Positions 36,401-48,490 of a stretch of DNA of 64,000 nt are shown piece after piece. The notes under the pieces were generated by a model, which worked only from the letters and a program-made list of their open reading frames with translations, had not been told where the DNA came from and did not search any database. The DNA comes from Amphirosellinia nigrospora (lineage: Eukaryota > Ascomycota > Sordariomycetes > Xylariales > Xylariaceae): the NCBI GenBank assembly GCA_004123355.1, contig SCHM01000004.1:3132316-3196315 (forward strand), in the 5' to 3' direction. The number at the start of each line of letters is the position of its first letter. Positions within the stretch are counted from its first letter, which is position 1. The position numbers and the translations under genes are program-made.

Positions 36401-38209
36401 CGGCACCTCAATTAACAAGAGCTCATCAACGCTTAACATACGAACCGTAGCCATACTACCCATCAGAGCTGGGGTCCCAGTAGTCGAGTTTGGGAACCGC
36501 CTCATGAACGCACTCTCGCAGGTTGGAACTTTGAACGGCGCTACATCGCTGAACCAGTCTGCGATCCTCATCATCTTGGGAAACACACCTTTAACAGAAT
36601 GGGAAAGTTAAAGTTGTCCCAGTACCTTGCCGACCTAGAAGAGAAATATGGTCTGGTAGTCTATGTTGCTGGTAAGTACCCAGAACCTTTTATTACCTCC
36701 TCGCCTTATCATGATGAACACTTTACCCAGAGCGCCGACGATGAAGGCACAATAATACTCTAATTTTTTCCTGATTTCAAGTTCCTTTATACTTTGCTCT
36801 TCGCATTCTAGATGACTCAATCGGGCTAATGCAAGTCGGACAGATACAAGCGTCACCGCCCCTTGGACACAACTTGCATTACCCAGGCAGATTGTATTTT
36901 GCTTGTGGGGTTGGCAGAAAGCTCGCCTGAAATCGGCGAGTACGAGAGATTCATGCTCGGGACGAAGTCGACAGCCCGGAAGACCCTTGTTCTTCTTCAT
37001 GCTGATCGCGACTCAAATCCAGGCTTAACCAGGTCTTGGCTGAAAAATCGCGTTTGGATCAATGGCGGACACTACCACATGCAAATGTCCTTCGGCGCCA
37101 CCGCCATTCCTGTTCACCCCCTGGACCGGCTAAAAAGGGCGGACCAACCCTGAAAGAGCGTGTGCAGATTCTGCAAGCTGAAATACAAAGGTACACTACA
37201 CGAAAAATCCGTCAGCGACCATACTATTCACCCGACACGTCCTTCAAAGGCGATTTCCAGAGGCTAGCCAGAAGGCTTTGTGGCAAATCTATTGGTATTG
37301 TTCTTGGGGCGGCGGTGCCAGGGGTATTGCGCACATCGGAGTAATAAAGGCTATCGAAGAAGCGGGAATTCCAATCGATCTGGTTGGTGGTACATCAATA
37401 GGCGCTTTCATGGGCGGACTTTATGCTCGCCACGCCGATGTTGTGCCCATGTATGGTCTAGCCAAAAAGTTCGCCGGGAGGATGTCAAGCATGTGGCGAT
37501 TCGCCCTAGATTTGACTTACCCTTCCGCTTCCTACACCACAGGCCACGAGTTCAATCGAGGAATTTTTAAGACGTTTGGTAAACATCAAATCGAAGATTT
37601 CTGGCTAGAATTCTATTGCAACACTACAAACATAAGTAAGAGCAGGGCTGAGATACATACGAGTGGGTATGCCTGGCGATATGTTCGTGCGTCTATGTCC
37701 CTCGCAGGACTATTACCACCACTCTGCGATGAGGGTAGTATGCTGCTGGATGGGGGTTATGTTGATAACTTAACCGTTTCACACATGAAATCTCTTGGTG
37801 CCGACGTAATATTTGCTGTCGATGTTGGTTCCCTAGATGATGATGCCCCTCAAAGCTATGGGGATACCTTATCGGGCATGTGGGCATTCTTCAACAGGTG
37901 GAATCCCTTTTCTTCAATACCAAATCCTCCTACTTTAGCTGAGATACAAGGCCGACTAGCTTATGTGTCCAGTGTCGATGCCCTTGAGAGGGCCAAGACA
38001 ATGCCAGGATGCATCTATATGCGCCCCCTATTGATGACTATGGGACGCTGGACTTCGGGAAATTTGATGAAATCTACGAGAGGAGTTTCAAATACGGACA
38101 AGATTTTCTCACTCGTCTAAAAGAAAAAGGCGTGTTACCTCTGGTAGAGGAAATCGAAGCTAAGAAAGCACTCAGGCGGACAATGGCACCCCGGCGCGCA
38201 AGTATTTGA
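33453..38209 (+). CDS. NTE1: lysophospholipase NTE1 (neuropathy target esterase homologue)
   Basis: An ER phosphatidylcholine deacylase. Exons 33453-36671 and 36844-38209 give about 1530 residues, the usual fungal length. Two N-terminal membrane helices are followed by three cyclic-nucleotide-binding-like domains ([44 protein letters not shown]). A C-terminal patatin domain has the Gly-rich [11 protein letters not shown], the nucleophile in GGTSIGAF and the Asp of the dyad in LLDGGYVDN. The first 790 codons are clean. Seven frame changes follow, near 35805, 36025, 36575, 36860, 37120, 37310 and 38027. Six fit one lost base, mostly in G or C runs. Catalytic residues are all present. The intron acceptor GGACAG restores ADTSVTAPW. 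Confidence 0.93.
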
Positions 38210-39902
38210 GCATCCTACTTATACGTAGCTAGACAATATAGTAGTGTTCTCGATACGTAGATCAATAATACGGCCGTTCGATAAAGAAACCACTCGCACT
38301 TGCTTGACCACATGCAACTTAGGTACATATATTGTCAAACCCTCCGTTCCCCTGCGAAATCCATCCCCATAATAACAAATATTTTTACGACGTCAAGTTC
38401 TTACCCTAGCTTTCTAAAAAGACCTTAACAGGTCTCCTACAATTTCTTTCGATATGTTACTATCATACTTTGTTACCTTCTTATATCGCGTTGCAACGCC
38501 ATCAGGCCACAGTCCTTCCTCCAAACAGGGTCGGCATATGATAGCCAGAGGCCTAAGTCATAGGAGGTTGCATGGAACTTGGCATTATAGCCGCAACTCA
38601 TTAATATTGCGATACCAAATACGGCAATTAGAAACAAATTCCTAGGTAACATAGTGACCACGTTTCAGGCAAGCGGAACGGCTGTGTGGGCCTAAGTCAT
38701 AGGAGGTTGCATGGAACTTGGCATTATAGCCGCAACTCATTAATATTGCGATACCAAATACGGCAATTAGAAACAAATTCCTAGGTAACATAGTGACCAC
38801 GTTTCAGGCAAGCGGAACGGCTGTGTGGCCCGACTATACACGAGCGGTTCAAGTTGATTTCACAAGTCTCAAAATAGAACCGTACTTCCGTCGCGTCACG
38901 CCGACTATTTGATCATTCCATGCTATCGCAAACCGCAGTACACGTATAGTCAAGTGCCGGCAGTCAAGGGAGGCAAGATTGGCGGGACAAGTATGAGATT
39001 ATAAATCAAACAGATTTTAATGATTAGTTATCTAATGAGCAACAATAGCAAAGCGAAATCCCTAAAACTTGTGGGGAAAAGTATAACTAGATATTTTCAG
39101 AAGTGTGCCACTTCACTAGTTAATTTGTATGGACTTCCCTTGAAATTCCGCGCGGCCACCGTTGCGAATTCGCCTGCTTTTAACACTTGTATGCTAGGTA
39201 ACGGTTTCTTTTCAATGTTAACATCGGCACCAAACTCACAAACGATGCTCCAAAGCTTTTTGCTGTTTACGGCGATATTCTTTGCTTGCTCCGGTATAGG
39301 TAGATTGATGGATATTAATGTAAGAGATATCATCTTTACCTGTCTATACCTTGATATATTACTTCTAGATGATTAATTCCGACCGGGTTAGCAAGTATGA
39401 ATGGTATCTGGCCGAACCCATGGCCGACTTTTGGCCACGAATCCGCTAGCAATACAGAATAAGCTCGGTTAGCCAAAGCCATGGAAATACAAAACACAAC
39501 TGCCAAATAAGAACCGCATAGCATAATCAGATCATCATCCAAAATTTGGATTACTTATACTTTACATATAAGCAGTCCATCTTGGTCAATAAAGCACCTC
39601 ATACTAGGGTCGTTCAGGGCTGCTGGTGGCTTTTGGTAATTGGGTGTGACGCGGGTGTGGTGATGAAGCGGGGGTAACGGTTAGACTAAAACTTAATACG
39701 TATAGCTAACGGTTCTATTGTTTTGTCCAATACGTAATATACCAGCTCACCCCTCGGGATATATCCCAACCCTGCGGAATGGCAACCATCTTACCATTAC
39801 CGATGATACCCGCCTCATTATCTATAAGCCGTTACCGGCGCTGTCATGTAATTCAAATCGTTCATCTCACCACCGACAACTGCATCATAATACACCAGCA
39901 AG
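38210..39902. other. intergenic region with a tandem duplication
   Basis: NTE1 3' flank followed by AT-rich DNA and the enoyl-CoA hydratase upstream region. Only the 139-bp duplication stands out. A 118-codon open frame at 39.02-39.38 kb has no motif and no frame support. Confidence 0.55.
38551..38828. repeat. perfect 139-bp tandem duplication
   Basis: Positions 38551-38689 and 38690-38828 are identical by eye. The unit begins GCCTAAGTCATAGG and ends GGCTGTGTGG. It is non-coding. Perfect identity means a very recent duplication or an assembly artefact. Confidence 0.9.
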
Positions 39903-40739
39903 ATGACTGACAGCGAGCCCCAGGCCGTCTTAGTTACCGAGGCCAGCGACGGCATCACCACTATCACAATCAATCGAGCCTATCGAAGAAATGCCGTCGA
40001 TGCGCCCACTGCTAGAAAGCTGACGGAAGCATTCTTGACTTTCGAGAACAACCCGAGCCAGAAAGTCTGTGTGTTCGCGGGCGCCAACGAGACATTCTGC
40101 GCAGGGTTTGATCTACATGAAGTTGCAAAGTTCAACACTGATGACGAGGAATACAAGGGCCCAATCATCGACAAGGAGCATCGGGTACTTGGTCGTAATA
40201 TTGGCCCCATGGGGCCGTCCCGGATGCAGATCAAGAAGCCCGTGATCTGTGCAGTATCAGGCTACGCGGTAGCCGGAGGTCTCGAGCTCTCGCTGCTCGG
40301 GGATATTCGAGTCGTCGAAGAAGATGCCGTTTTCGGAGTTTTCTGTCGTAGGTTTGGGTACCCCTCATCGACGGCGGGACAGTCCGTCTCCAGGCCATCG
40401 TCGGTTTGGGCAGGGCTTTGGACATGATCCTCACCGGCCGTTCTGTTCCAGCTCAGGAGGCGCTCCAGATGGGCCTCGCGAACCGCGTCGTACCGAAGGA
40501 CAAGCATTGGCGGAAGCCACCAAGATCGCGAGGCAACTGCTCACGTTTCCACAAGCTTGCATGAACGTCGATCGGGCAAGCTGTTATTACTCGGTTTACA
40601 ACGCAACCTCGTTCGAAGACGCGCTTCGAAGTGAGTTTGATGAGGGCGTCCAGGTTATCACTACCGAGAGCGTAAAGGGAGCTGCTAAGTTTAGTGGTGG
40701 GCTGGAAGACACGGGGTGTTTGAAAAAGCACAAATTTGA
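39903..40739 (+). CDS. enoyl-CoA hydratase/isomerase family protein
   Basis: A crotonase-fold protein of about 279 residues from ATG 39903 (MTDSEPQAVLVTEA). Family features are ITTITINRAYRRNAVD near the start, the oxyanion-hole segments VFAGANETFCAGFDLHEVA and VSGYAVAGGLELSLLGDIRV, then DAVFGVFCRRFG, VPLIDGGTVRLQAIVGLGRA and ALQMGLANRVVP. Three frame changes, near 40357, 40497 and 40702, are each repaired by one extra G in a short G run. After that the end reads GRHGVFEKAQI and stops at 40737-40739. The exact acyl-CoA substrate cannot be told. No clear PTS1 peroxisomal signal ends the protein, so location is open. Confidence 0.88.
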
Positions 40740-43693
40740 ATATCTGATATATGATAAAACAACTTATTAGTATGATAACTTGTGAAGAAAACTACACCCC
40801 ATGGGCCTCCATTAAGCAGGGCCCATTTGTTTCTTCCATACACCTGATGTTGTTTACGTGCCTATTCCCGCTGATGTGCGGCCCAACCCTCATACACTAT
40901 CACAAAAGCCTGTCTCCGTGACTTGGAAATAGCTTCAATTGAGTAATATTCAACTATGGTACTAAAGGTTCCATAAAGATATATCTTCCCAATCTCCAAC
41001 AAGGAACGTTCCGTGCCTTTTAAACTCGAAATATCCTCACGTCTATCCTACGGCCTGGTGGACCTCCGTAGACCGGTGTAGCCGGAGTTACCTGTCCCGG
41101 TGCTCGATCTCGGTCTTCGGTAAAGGCGTGGAGCTCGCAAGACTTGTACGACCCCTTCATCCTCGTATTGTGTCAATGACCGAGATCCGTGTGATAGTTG
41201 CCTACTGAGAGTCTTCGGTTATGCTTTGAAGCAAAACACATGGGTGCAGATCCTGGTGAAGCACCTGAACACGCCCAATGAGGCTGATAGCACTTGCCAA
41301 AACAAGTCATAACTGGACCATGATGCCAAAGATCTATTTTTTTAAATCTATACAGGCGCATGGGAAGTCATGGAAGAGAAAAGATGTATTTTTCAAGTGC
41401 TTGATGATTTTGCAGCAGAGAGCTGCTGTATCATGTTCTACGTATTTACTCCTGCTTGAAAGCTTTCTTAAGAATATTCATGAAGATGAACATCAAACAG
41501 GGCAGCCTAGTGTGGGTAAAACTCTGTGTTGTCGGACATCGTTATTGAGGTGACAAAGTTGTGTTCGCTCTCGCTGGGCTCTGGAAAGCCGTCTTGTTGT
41601 TGTTGCAAATTCCTCGATCTTTAAAGATTCCCTTTGTAACTAAGGTATCGTTAGCGACGAAGCAAACATATTTCTCCAGACAAGATGTAAAGGAGACAAT
41701 GATCTTCAGAAAATGCGATGGTCTCAGGTAGGCCACAACGTACCATAATCAACCCTCTGAAATACTGATCAACTGAACAGTATTATATTATGTATCCTTG
41801 AATTACAACGGAATCCTAATATTAACCACTAATCGAATGAGGCCACTCGACATTACTTTCCAAAGCCGCATCCGTAAATGCTCACACCCATGATTTGTAG
41901 TATCCCATAAGGTTAATTACCATTAGACTTGGCTGTCAAGTTCACAAAAAGAGCAGAAAATCAATACACTCCTTTCCTCCCTACTACAACTTGACAGCAA
42001 AGGCCTTGTCGCGAGTTTGAAAGATGTTGGGCGGTGGGTCAAGAGGGATGGAATGAGATACAACTTCAATGGCTGTCAGATCTGTAGTGATCTGTCAACT
42101 GCGTGAGGAATTGTGGTTGCGGAGGATAGAAATTGAACAAGGATGATTTGGCTAGTGTCTCGAGTAAACTGACGAGTTCAAAGGGATCTATCGACTAGGA
42201 GGCCATTTGCAGGGACCGACAAATCAATCAATGAACTTGAGAAATATGGAACCTTTAGTTTCCCTTAAATTAAATATGTTTGTTGTTTTTGTGTTTTTCA
42301 GGGTCATCAAGAGCATAACTTGTTAGAGATCTATTAAAACCCGAGCATTGTAGTATAAAGGGGGACCGTGTGATCAGAACTCAATGCAATGTATTGGTAA
42401 AAATTCAAGATTCTTAGGGCTGTGTTGAGCTCAGCGCAAAAAGTAAGGTGGTTGGCTAGTGGTGTTTTTAACCCCTAACCCCTCCCCTTAATACACGGAA
42501 TTATCCTTTGATTTCCATTGGTCTGTTTACCCTAGGTGTTACTCGAATTGGCTGCATTTTCAGACACGGCATCTGTAAATTCTACCTTTCGGATAGTGAC
42601 GGATGTAGGCTACTTGGTAATCGAACAAGATTCCGCAACAATAGGATAGTTACCCATCCTCACGGTGAAGGTTATTCCTCAGATTCGGCCATGATGGGAT
42701 CTATGAGGACTCGTCATCTAAAGATTATATTAACCAGTTACATTTAATTTTGTAGGCTACTTTTTCAATAGGTGAAGATCCTAAGTGTTTATGCACTTAT
42801 TGACGCCCACAGGCGTTTCTGCTCTCAAGCTATTGAGAGTAAGTGAACTGATGATGACTCTTGGGAACACATCATCTTAGCAAATTACTTTTGTTTGTCT
42901 CAGCTTCGTCCTACCCAAATCGGAGAAAGTGTTGAGAGGGGACCTCAGAGTGAATTGCCGATACAGTGCTTTGACGCAACGAGACAGCTGGCCAGGTGAC
43001 CCATTGAACATGACGACAGTTGAGGGGACGAAGAGAATCGTGGGGGAAATATTGTAAGTGAGATGGGATCGACGACGTGGAAGGCGGCAGGGCCCACTTA
43101 GTGCGGTGAGAGGTATCGGAGACCCATTATACCCTTGTTTCGAGGTCAGCGGTCCAATGAGATTGGCGCATATCCGGGTACCTAAGTAGCTTCGAGCTGA
43201 GCCATGACGTCGTGGCGTCGGTTTTGTGTACTGTACCTGTAAGACGTTTGATGTTTTACACTACGCTATCCCTGATGATGTCGGGTTCTGGCATGCCGTC
43301 GAATCGCAACAGTTCCGGCTATTCGATGATGTGGCTTTCGTACGCATCCACCTGTCCATCCCTGGCGTCCCGTCCGATGCGCAACCCATGTGTCATTCCC
43401 AGCTTCTCAGTCTTGGACCCACGATCATGTTGTACCATCATAATATGATGCCATCCAACCCCTTAGCAGGCAAGTACTTAAGGGGGTGATGGCTCCTACG
43501 TCCACGATACTAGTGTAGTGCAGTTCAGCAAAAAGTTAAACAACCTTTTAAACCGTGATAGTTAAGATGAGCCAAAGCACTACTTCTATGTATTAGCAAT
43601 TCTCATTGACACACCAAACCTACAACAACCACGCTCTCGAGCCTCATACACCATACTTATCAAACAAGACTCCTCCCTTACTCCGTAATCACA
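40740..43693. other. long intergenic region
   Basis: Almost 3 kb with a GC-richer pocket near 41.04-41.13 kb, otherwise balanced to AT-rich. Open frames are short and motif-free. No repeat, tRNA or transposon protein recognised. Confidence 0.5.
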
Positions 43694-44233
43694 ATGCCGT
43701 CACCCTCTGACCTACGACATTTATTTTCATCCCGGGCCGAGCCCGAACAACGCCAGAAACGAAAAGAACTCGAAAAAGAAGCTGCCGTCGGCTTGACCGA
43801 GGTTGCTGTCCTGGGTCTAATTGGGCTGACGCTAGCATGGGACATTGATAAACAAGTCCGCAAAACGGAAGAGAAAAAGGAAGAGCAAAAGCACAAAGAG
43901 TTAGCTGAGCGGAGGATCCGAGAGCAGCAAGAGAACCGCAGGCGTGGAAAATCAATGCACGATAGGACACCTGATTCCCGTCGGAATCATATGTCTAACG
44001 GCGACAACCGAAGGACTGAAAGGGATGACCGGAATGCGTCGAGGGGCCATGCTCGCGATTCGCGACGTTGCCAGTCTGTGGACCCTCGCGCCGACACGAG
44101 GTACGATGACCGGCATCGTGATCGGACGCCACGTTATGATTCTCGAGATTATCGTCGGTACGACAGCCCACACGATAATATGAGAAATTTGGATCAAGCA
44201 GAGCGTGGTAGAAGCCGTCGTGACTTGTGGTAA
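43694..44233 (+). CDS. small single-span membrane protein with charged tail, unknown function
   Basis: 179 residues from ATG 43694, intact frame. A short basic/acidic N-terminus is followed by one hydrophobic segment at about residues 31-50 (AAVGLTEVAVLGLIGLTLAW). The rest is a very hydrophilic tail: a likely coiled coil (EEKKEEQKHKELAERRIREQQ), then an Arg/Asp/Tyr-rich low-complexity part with repeated DRTPRYDSRDYRR-like motifs. I know no function. The tail resembles RS/RD-type disordered regions. Topology is uncertain. The position and A-rich context of the ATG are reasonable for a real gene, but there is no homology support I can cite. Confidence 0.55.
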   Translation: MPSPSDLRHLFSSRAEPEQRQKRKELEKEAAVGLTEVAVLGLIGLTLAWDIDKQVRKTEEKKEEQKHKELAERRIREQQENRRRGKSMHDRTPDSRRNHMSNGDNRRTERDDRNASRGHARDSRRCQSVDPRADTRYDDRHRDRTPRYDSRDYRRYDSPHDNMRNLDQAERGRSRRDLW

Positions 44234-44646
44234 CCGCTCTCGGGCACCATTCACGACGATCAACAAACAATACAACAATACCAGCATTTCACGAAGTGAA
44301 ACAAAACAAAAAGCTATGGAGTACGGCGGCCGTTACGGAAAATTGGAAAATTTGAAAACTTGCCAACTTGATTGGTTTTCCCACTGATTTTGAAATTCGG
44401 CAATGATGACTGCAATGAGCAATAACATATAATGGAAGAGGAGGGCGAAGAAAGACAACCGGCACAAGCATTACGAATTATGAGTGGAAATAGTATACAT
44501 ATCTAGCACACAGGAGTTGGGGAAATCTAGCGTGCGTAACCTCATATCATAGAGTATAAGGTCAAGAAATAAAGATCTAAATGAACATCTAATCATAATC
44601 TTTCTCTATTTTATCAATCGTGAACCTCATTTCCCCATGCAGAGTT
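44234..44646. other. intergenic region between convergent genes
   Basis: 3' flanks of the small membrane protein and the decarboxylase. Nothing else seen. Confidence 0.6.
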
Positions 44647-46328
44647 TTAAACCTCAGCAAGCGTCTTTTCGGCAGCAGCAACTAAGATCTCGAAGTGCTT
44701 CTTGACATGATGCTCCTCCACGAACGGTGTCGCGGACAATGCCGGATGGCGAACACACCCCCAACAACGGTACTCGACATAAAAATCTGACCGTCAGCAA
44801 GCACGTCATCATATGACTTCTTAGTAAGTGCATTGACCTCTTGGACAGTCGCCGTCTGGCTCTTGCTCTTAAGCTTGAACACTGTCAGTGCAAACCGTGG
44901 GCCGGTGATGATCTCGAATAGATCGGGGCGGGTGCGTAACATCTCCGCGAAGTTCTCAGCCAGCTTGATGTGCTTGCGGATGTGCGCCTGCAGCCCACTG
45001 ATGCCGTACATGCGGATGACGAACCAGACCTTGAGGCTGCGGAAGCGCCGCCGAAGGGGATCTGCCAATCGCGGTAGTCGGTGACGAGCCCGCTATCGGT
45101 GTGGGCGTTCTTGAGGATGGCGAGGTTGACGCTCAGCGCGTCGGTCAGCCAGGTGCGGTCGCGCACGTACAGGACGCTGCAGTCGAAGTTGACGAGCAGC
45201 CACTTGTGCAGGTTCACGTTGTAGCTGTGGAGGCGCGGCGCAGCGGGGCGTCAGGTGCTGGTACTCGGACACACGAGGGCGGAGCCGGCGTAGGCCGCGT
45301 CCACGTGCACCCAGACCTCGCCCTGGCCGTCGCCGCTTCTGCGCGGGGGTCAGCGTCGCCGCCGGGGCCACGTCGTCGTCCAGCACGTCGGCGATGCCGT
45401 CGAGGTCGTCGATGGCCACGTGTCCGTCGTGCCGAACGTCGCCGTCACGTAGAAGACCTCGAGCCCCTTGGCGTGCAGCGCGGCGATGGTGTTGCGCAGC
45501 TCCGCGCCCGTCATCTTGTACCCGTCCTCGGCGTGCACGGGGACGGCGCGGAACCGCACGCCCGTGATCTGCGCCGCCTTCTTCGTCGCCGAGTGCGTCG
45601 CCGCCGAGCCGAGGGCCACGAGCTTCGTGCGCCGCAGCGCCATGGCGTCCTCGCGCTCCTCGTCGTCCGTGATGTGCGCCGTGGCCTCGCGCAGGTACTT
45701 GTCCCGCGCCGCCACCATCACCGTCGCGATGGCTTCCGACGCCGTGCCATGGATCACGCCGCCGCCGTGCGTGGGACCCGTCGAGAGGTAACAGGGCGGC
45801 AGGGCAAAGGCCCGCGCCAGCCAGTCCAGCACGATCGTCTCTAGCTCCGTTACCACGGGGGAGCAAACCCAGTTAAACGCCGCTCCGGTGAACGCCGTCG
45901 AGTACATCTCACCCAGCATTGCTGGGTAACTGCTAGAAGAGGGGAACCATGCCAAGAAATTGGGGGATTGCCTGTTGTCGCGGTTAGTTAAGAGTCCGTA
46001 AGCTTGAGGTTCAGGAACCGCAGCCCGTCGTCTTTGGTTACCGTACCAATGCGTGATACCCGGGAGAACTTTTGTCTCGATATCTTTCTGAATATCTGCC
46101 CATGTCTCTCCGTCCTGCGGTGCTTCTTCTGGTAGCAACTTTCTCAGATACCCCGGCTCCACGGTGGAGACCACCGGGCGGCTCTCAACGGTGTCATAGT
46201 ACTTGACGACTTTAGAAAATGAGACATTAATACGAGTCTTTCGTAACTTTAGGGGAATTAGTCGGAACTTGGCACTCACTCTCGTCGATGGATGAGATAG
46301 CTGCTTCTCGGAACTGTTGAGAGTCCAT
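44647..46328 (-). CDS. PLP-dependent group II decarboxylase (aromatic-L-amino-acid decarboxylase-like)
   Basis: A cytosolic PLP enzyme that would decarboxylate an aromatic amino acid. Exons are 46280-46328 and 44647-46209; corrected length is about 538 residues. The start is [16 protein letters not shown], and the junction gives [10 protein letters not shown]. Family blocks are [77 protein letters not shown] with the PLP-binding Asp, and [15 protein letters not shown] with the Schiff-base Lys at 45203-45205. Five frame changes occur near 45425, 45265, 45243, 45060 and 44752, each consistent with one lost base in GC-rich DNA. The substrate (Trp, Tyr or DOPA) cannot be read from sequence. Catalytic residues are intact. 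Confidence 0.88.
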
Positions 46329-48490
46329 AATCTGAAAATTTTCGAAGTGTAGTATTCTAATGTGTTGAGTTTCTTCTTTTTTCCTTTGTCGTCTCTCGTA
46401 CAACTCCAACGAGTGAAATGAGATCTTCACAACATGCATTATACTTTTTATATGAAGTCTTGAGGCGAGGTGAGCCGCGAGAGAGGGGCAGCGTGCGGGT
46501 CCGACCAATGTGGGTGTCGTGCGATTAGATACATGTCATGATGTCTTCGAAGGGCGCAAATATTGACGATATTGTCAAAATTGTCAGTTTCTTGTCAAAC
46601 TCATGCCAGTTCTTTTCGCTTCCCTGTCGACATCGTATGATTTCCCTTTGCTATTCCATCAGAGCGGTAGACAATGTTAATTTCATTCGTCAGCTTATAC
46701 CTACTTCTAAAATCACCGATTGCGGACAGGCCTTCATACATATAAGTAGATCTCCCTAAATCTAGAGTCAACCAGTTACAACTTTACGGCTTGTCTCTTT
46801 GACTTTTCGCTCTAATAGATTACGTCTGCCCAAACACTGTTTCATATGCGTATACCATTCGATTGGGTCGAGAGATATACCTAAAAAGATATAATTCAAA
46901 ATACCTAATATGTTGGAACGGATGTGGCGGCAAAACCCCAAGTTCCGTCCATCTACTAACCCGGGCCCTATTTGGCGCTTAAAAGCGACATGGTGAACAC
47001 GATTGGGCCAAGACTTTCCGGCATAGCCAGCAGCCCCTCTTCGCCGCCAACACCAGACCGAGACGCTAGCCATGCAAGGGTCGCATTTGAGTATGCCATA
47101 AGGGAGGCAAGTAGTCTCAACGTGGCAGCACCAAAATTTTAGATTCGACTTCCAACTGTTGGAAACTTGACTGACAAAGGAAAAAGTGAGACACGGGACT
47201 TGAGATGGATATTTCAACCTTTCCCCCAAGAAGTCACCAGAGGCTGAGGTGCACAATACTAGATCGAGTATTTTGCTCTTTTTGTCCGTATAACTATATA
47301 CATACTGTAGTATAAGTTATGACTGATCAAGCGATAGCTCGTCTACTACGAACTAGACTACGAGATGGTAGCCTAGCGTACTGGATGCCTATATGCCACG
47401 ATAAAGGAGAGGACGTAGTAAATATAAGTCAGTTTTGTCTAGGCTCAATTAGGCGAAATCAACCTAGACCAACCTATATGGTGAAAATAAGCTATTCGAC
47501 CCCGTTGACGACCGCACATCTACCATGTATATCCCAACTCAGCCGCAGATGAGTCCCTTGCCTTACCAGATCATCTAGGCCTGCCCCTGATTCATTCGAA
47601 TGCGGATCCCGGGTAAAACGTGAGTCAAGCTTTTCTCTAGGCAACTAGTGGTGGCATGGTTCTGCCTCGAGTCTGCCTGAATCCGTCGCGGAACACGCCA
47701 TCGCTGATAGCAGGCTAACTGAGGACACCGACCCTTGTCCAATCAATAACCAATTGACCGCCAATTGCAGCCTGGCGATCTGTTGATGCATGTATGTAAA
47801 GCTAGCTGAAATACGCATTATTCGCTGGTCGAGATTCAGCTGGCGATCCTTCGATAAGATGGAGACAGATACAAATAGCTTCACCTCGACTACAAAATGG
47901 GGTTACTTCCATTCCCTATTCCCATCTCCATTCAGTATCATCAGCTTATCTACGGCAATTCTTCCCGCCCTGAGCCTCACAACGTTGACTCGCCTTCCGT
48001 TAACCCCCTGTCACGTTGTCTCTGCCTATATTCATCATGTTGGGCAACCTAAGGCAACCTCGAACGCGCCGATTCTATCGACAGTTTCGAGGAGGTCAAC
48101 ACTAAGGTATCAAGGCCTCTGACCCAGAGTCCAATAGTGTCCTCAGGTCGACGGCAAAGTTCCGCCGGTTCTTCATGTCCTAAAGTACATCGGCTTCATG
48201 ACGCCGTTGTGGAATGTTCGTCAGAGCTCACACCGTTCAAGCACATTCCCCAGTTCAAGGACAAAGATGCAACCAATACTCAGATCGGCGAGTACGGCGA
48301 AGTGATGATGACAAACCCGTTCTTGATATCATCTACAGATGAGCAAGCCCGCCCACACCTATAGACGGCGATCGCGGTAATCCAATGAAAACCCATCACA
48401 GCCAGTTTCGACCTAAACGATATCGTATGATGACGACTCTGACGATGATGGCCAGGCTGCCGCTACGTCAGCCGCTAAGCCGTCATCACT
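46329..48490. other. intergenic region, possibly with undetected 5' exons
   Basis: Decarboxylase upstream region and the region before the AAA ATPase. The last kilobase may hold N-terminal exons of the ATPase gene, but I find no frame I can defend. Nothing else recognised. Confidence 0.45.

Noticed and set aside
33453-38209. Programmed ribosomal frameshifting or natural split genes as explanation of the shifts in NTE1 and others
   Set aside because: Too many sites, no shared slippery sequence, and nearly all are fixed by one lost base in unrelated genes.
39020-39376. 118-codon plus-strand frame between the 139-bp duplication and the hydratase
   Set aside because: No motif, AT-rich, and an equally long antisense frame overlaps it.
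40740-43693. tRNA, 5S rRNA or CRISPR-like arrays in the long intergenic regions
   Set aside because: I looked by eye for T-loop/B-box (GGTTCGAATCC) patterns and spaced repeats and found none convincing. A tRNA scan would settle it.
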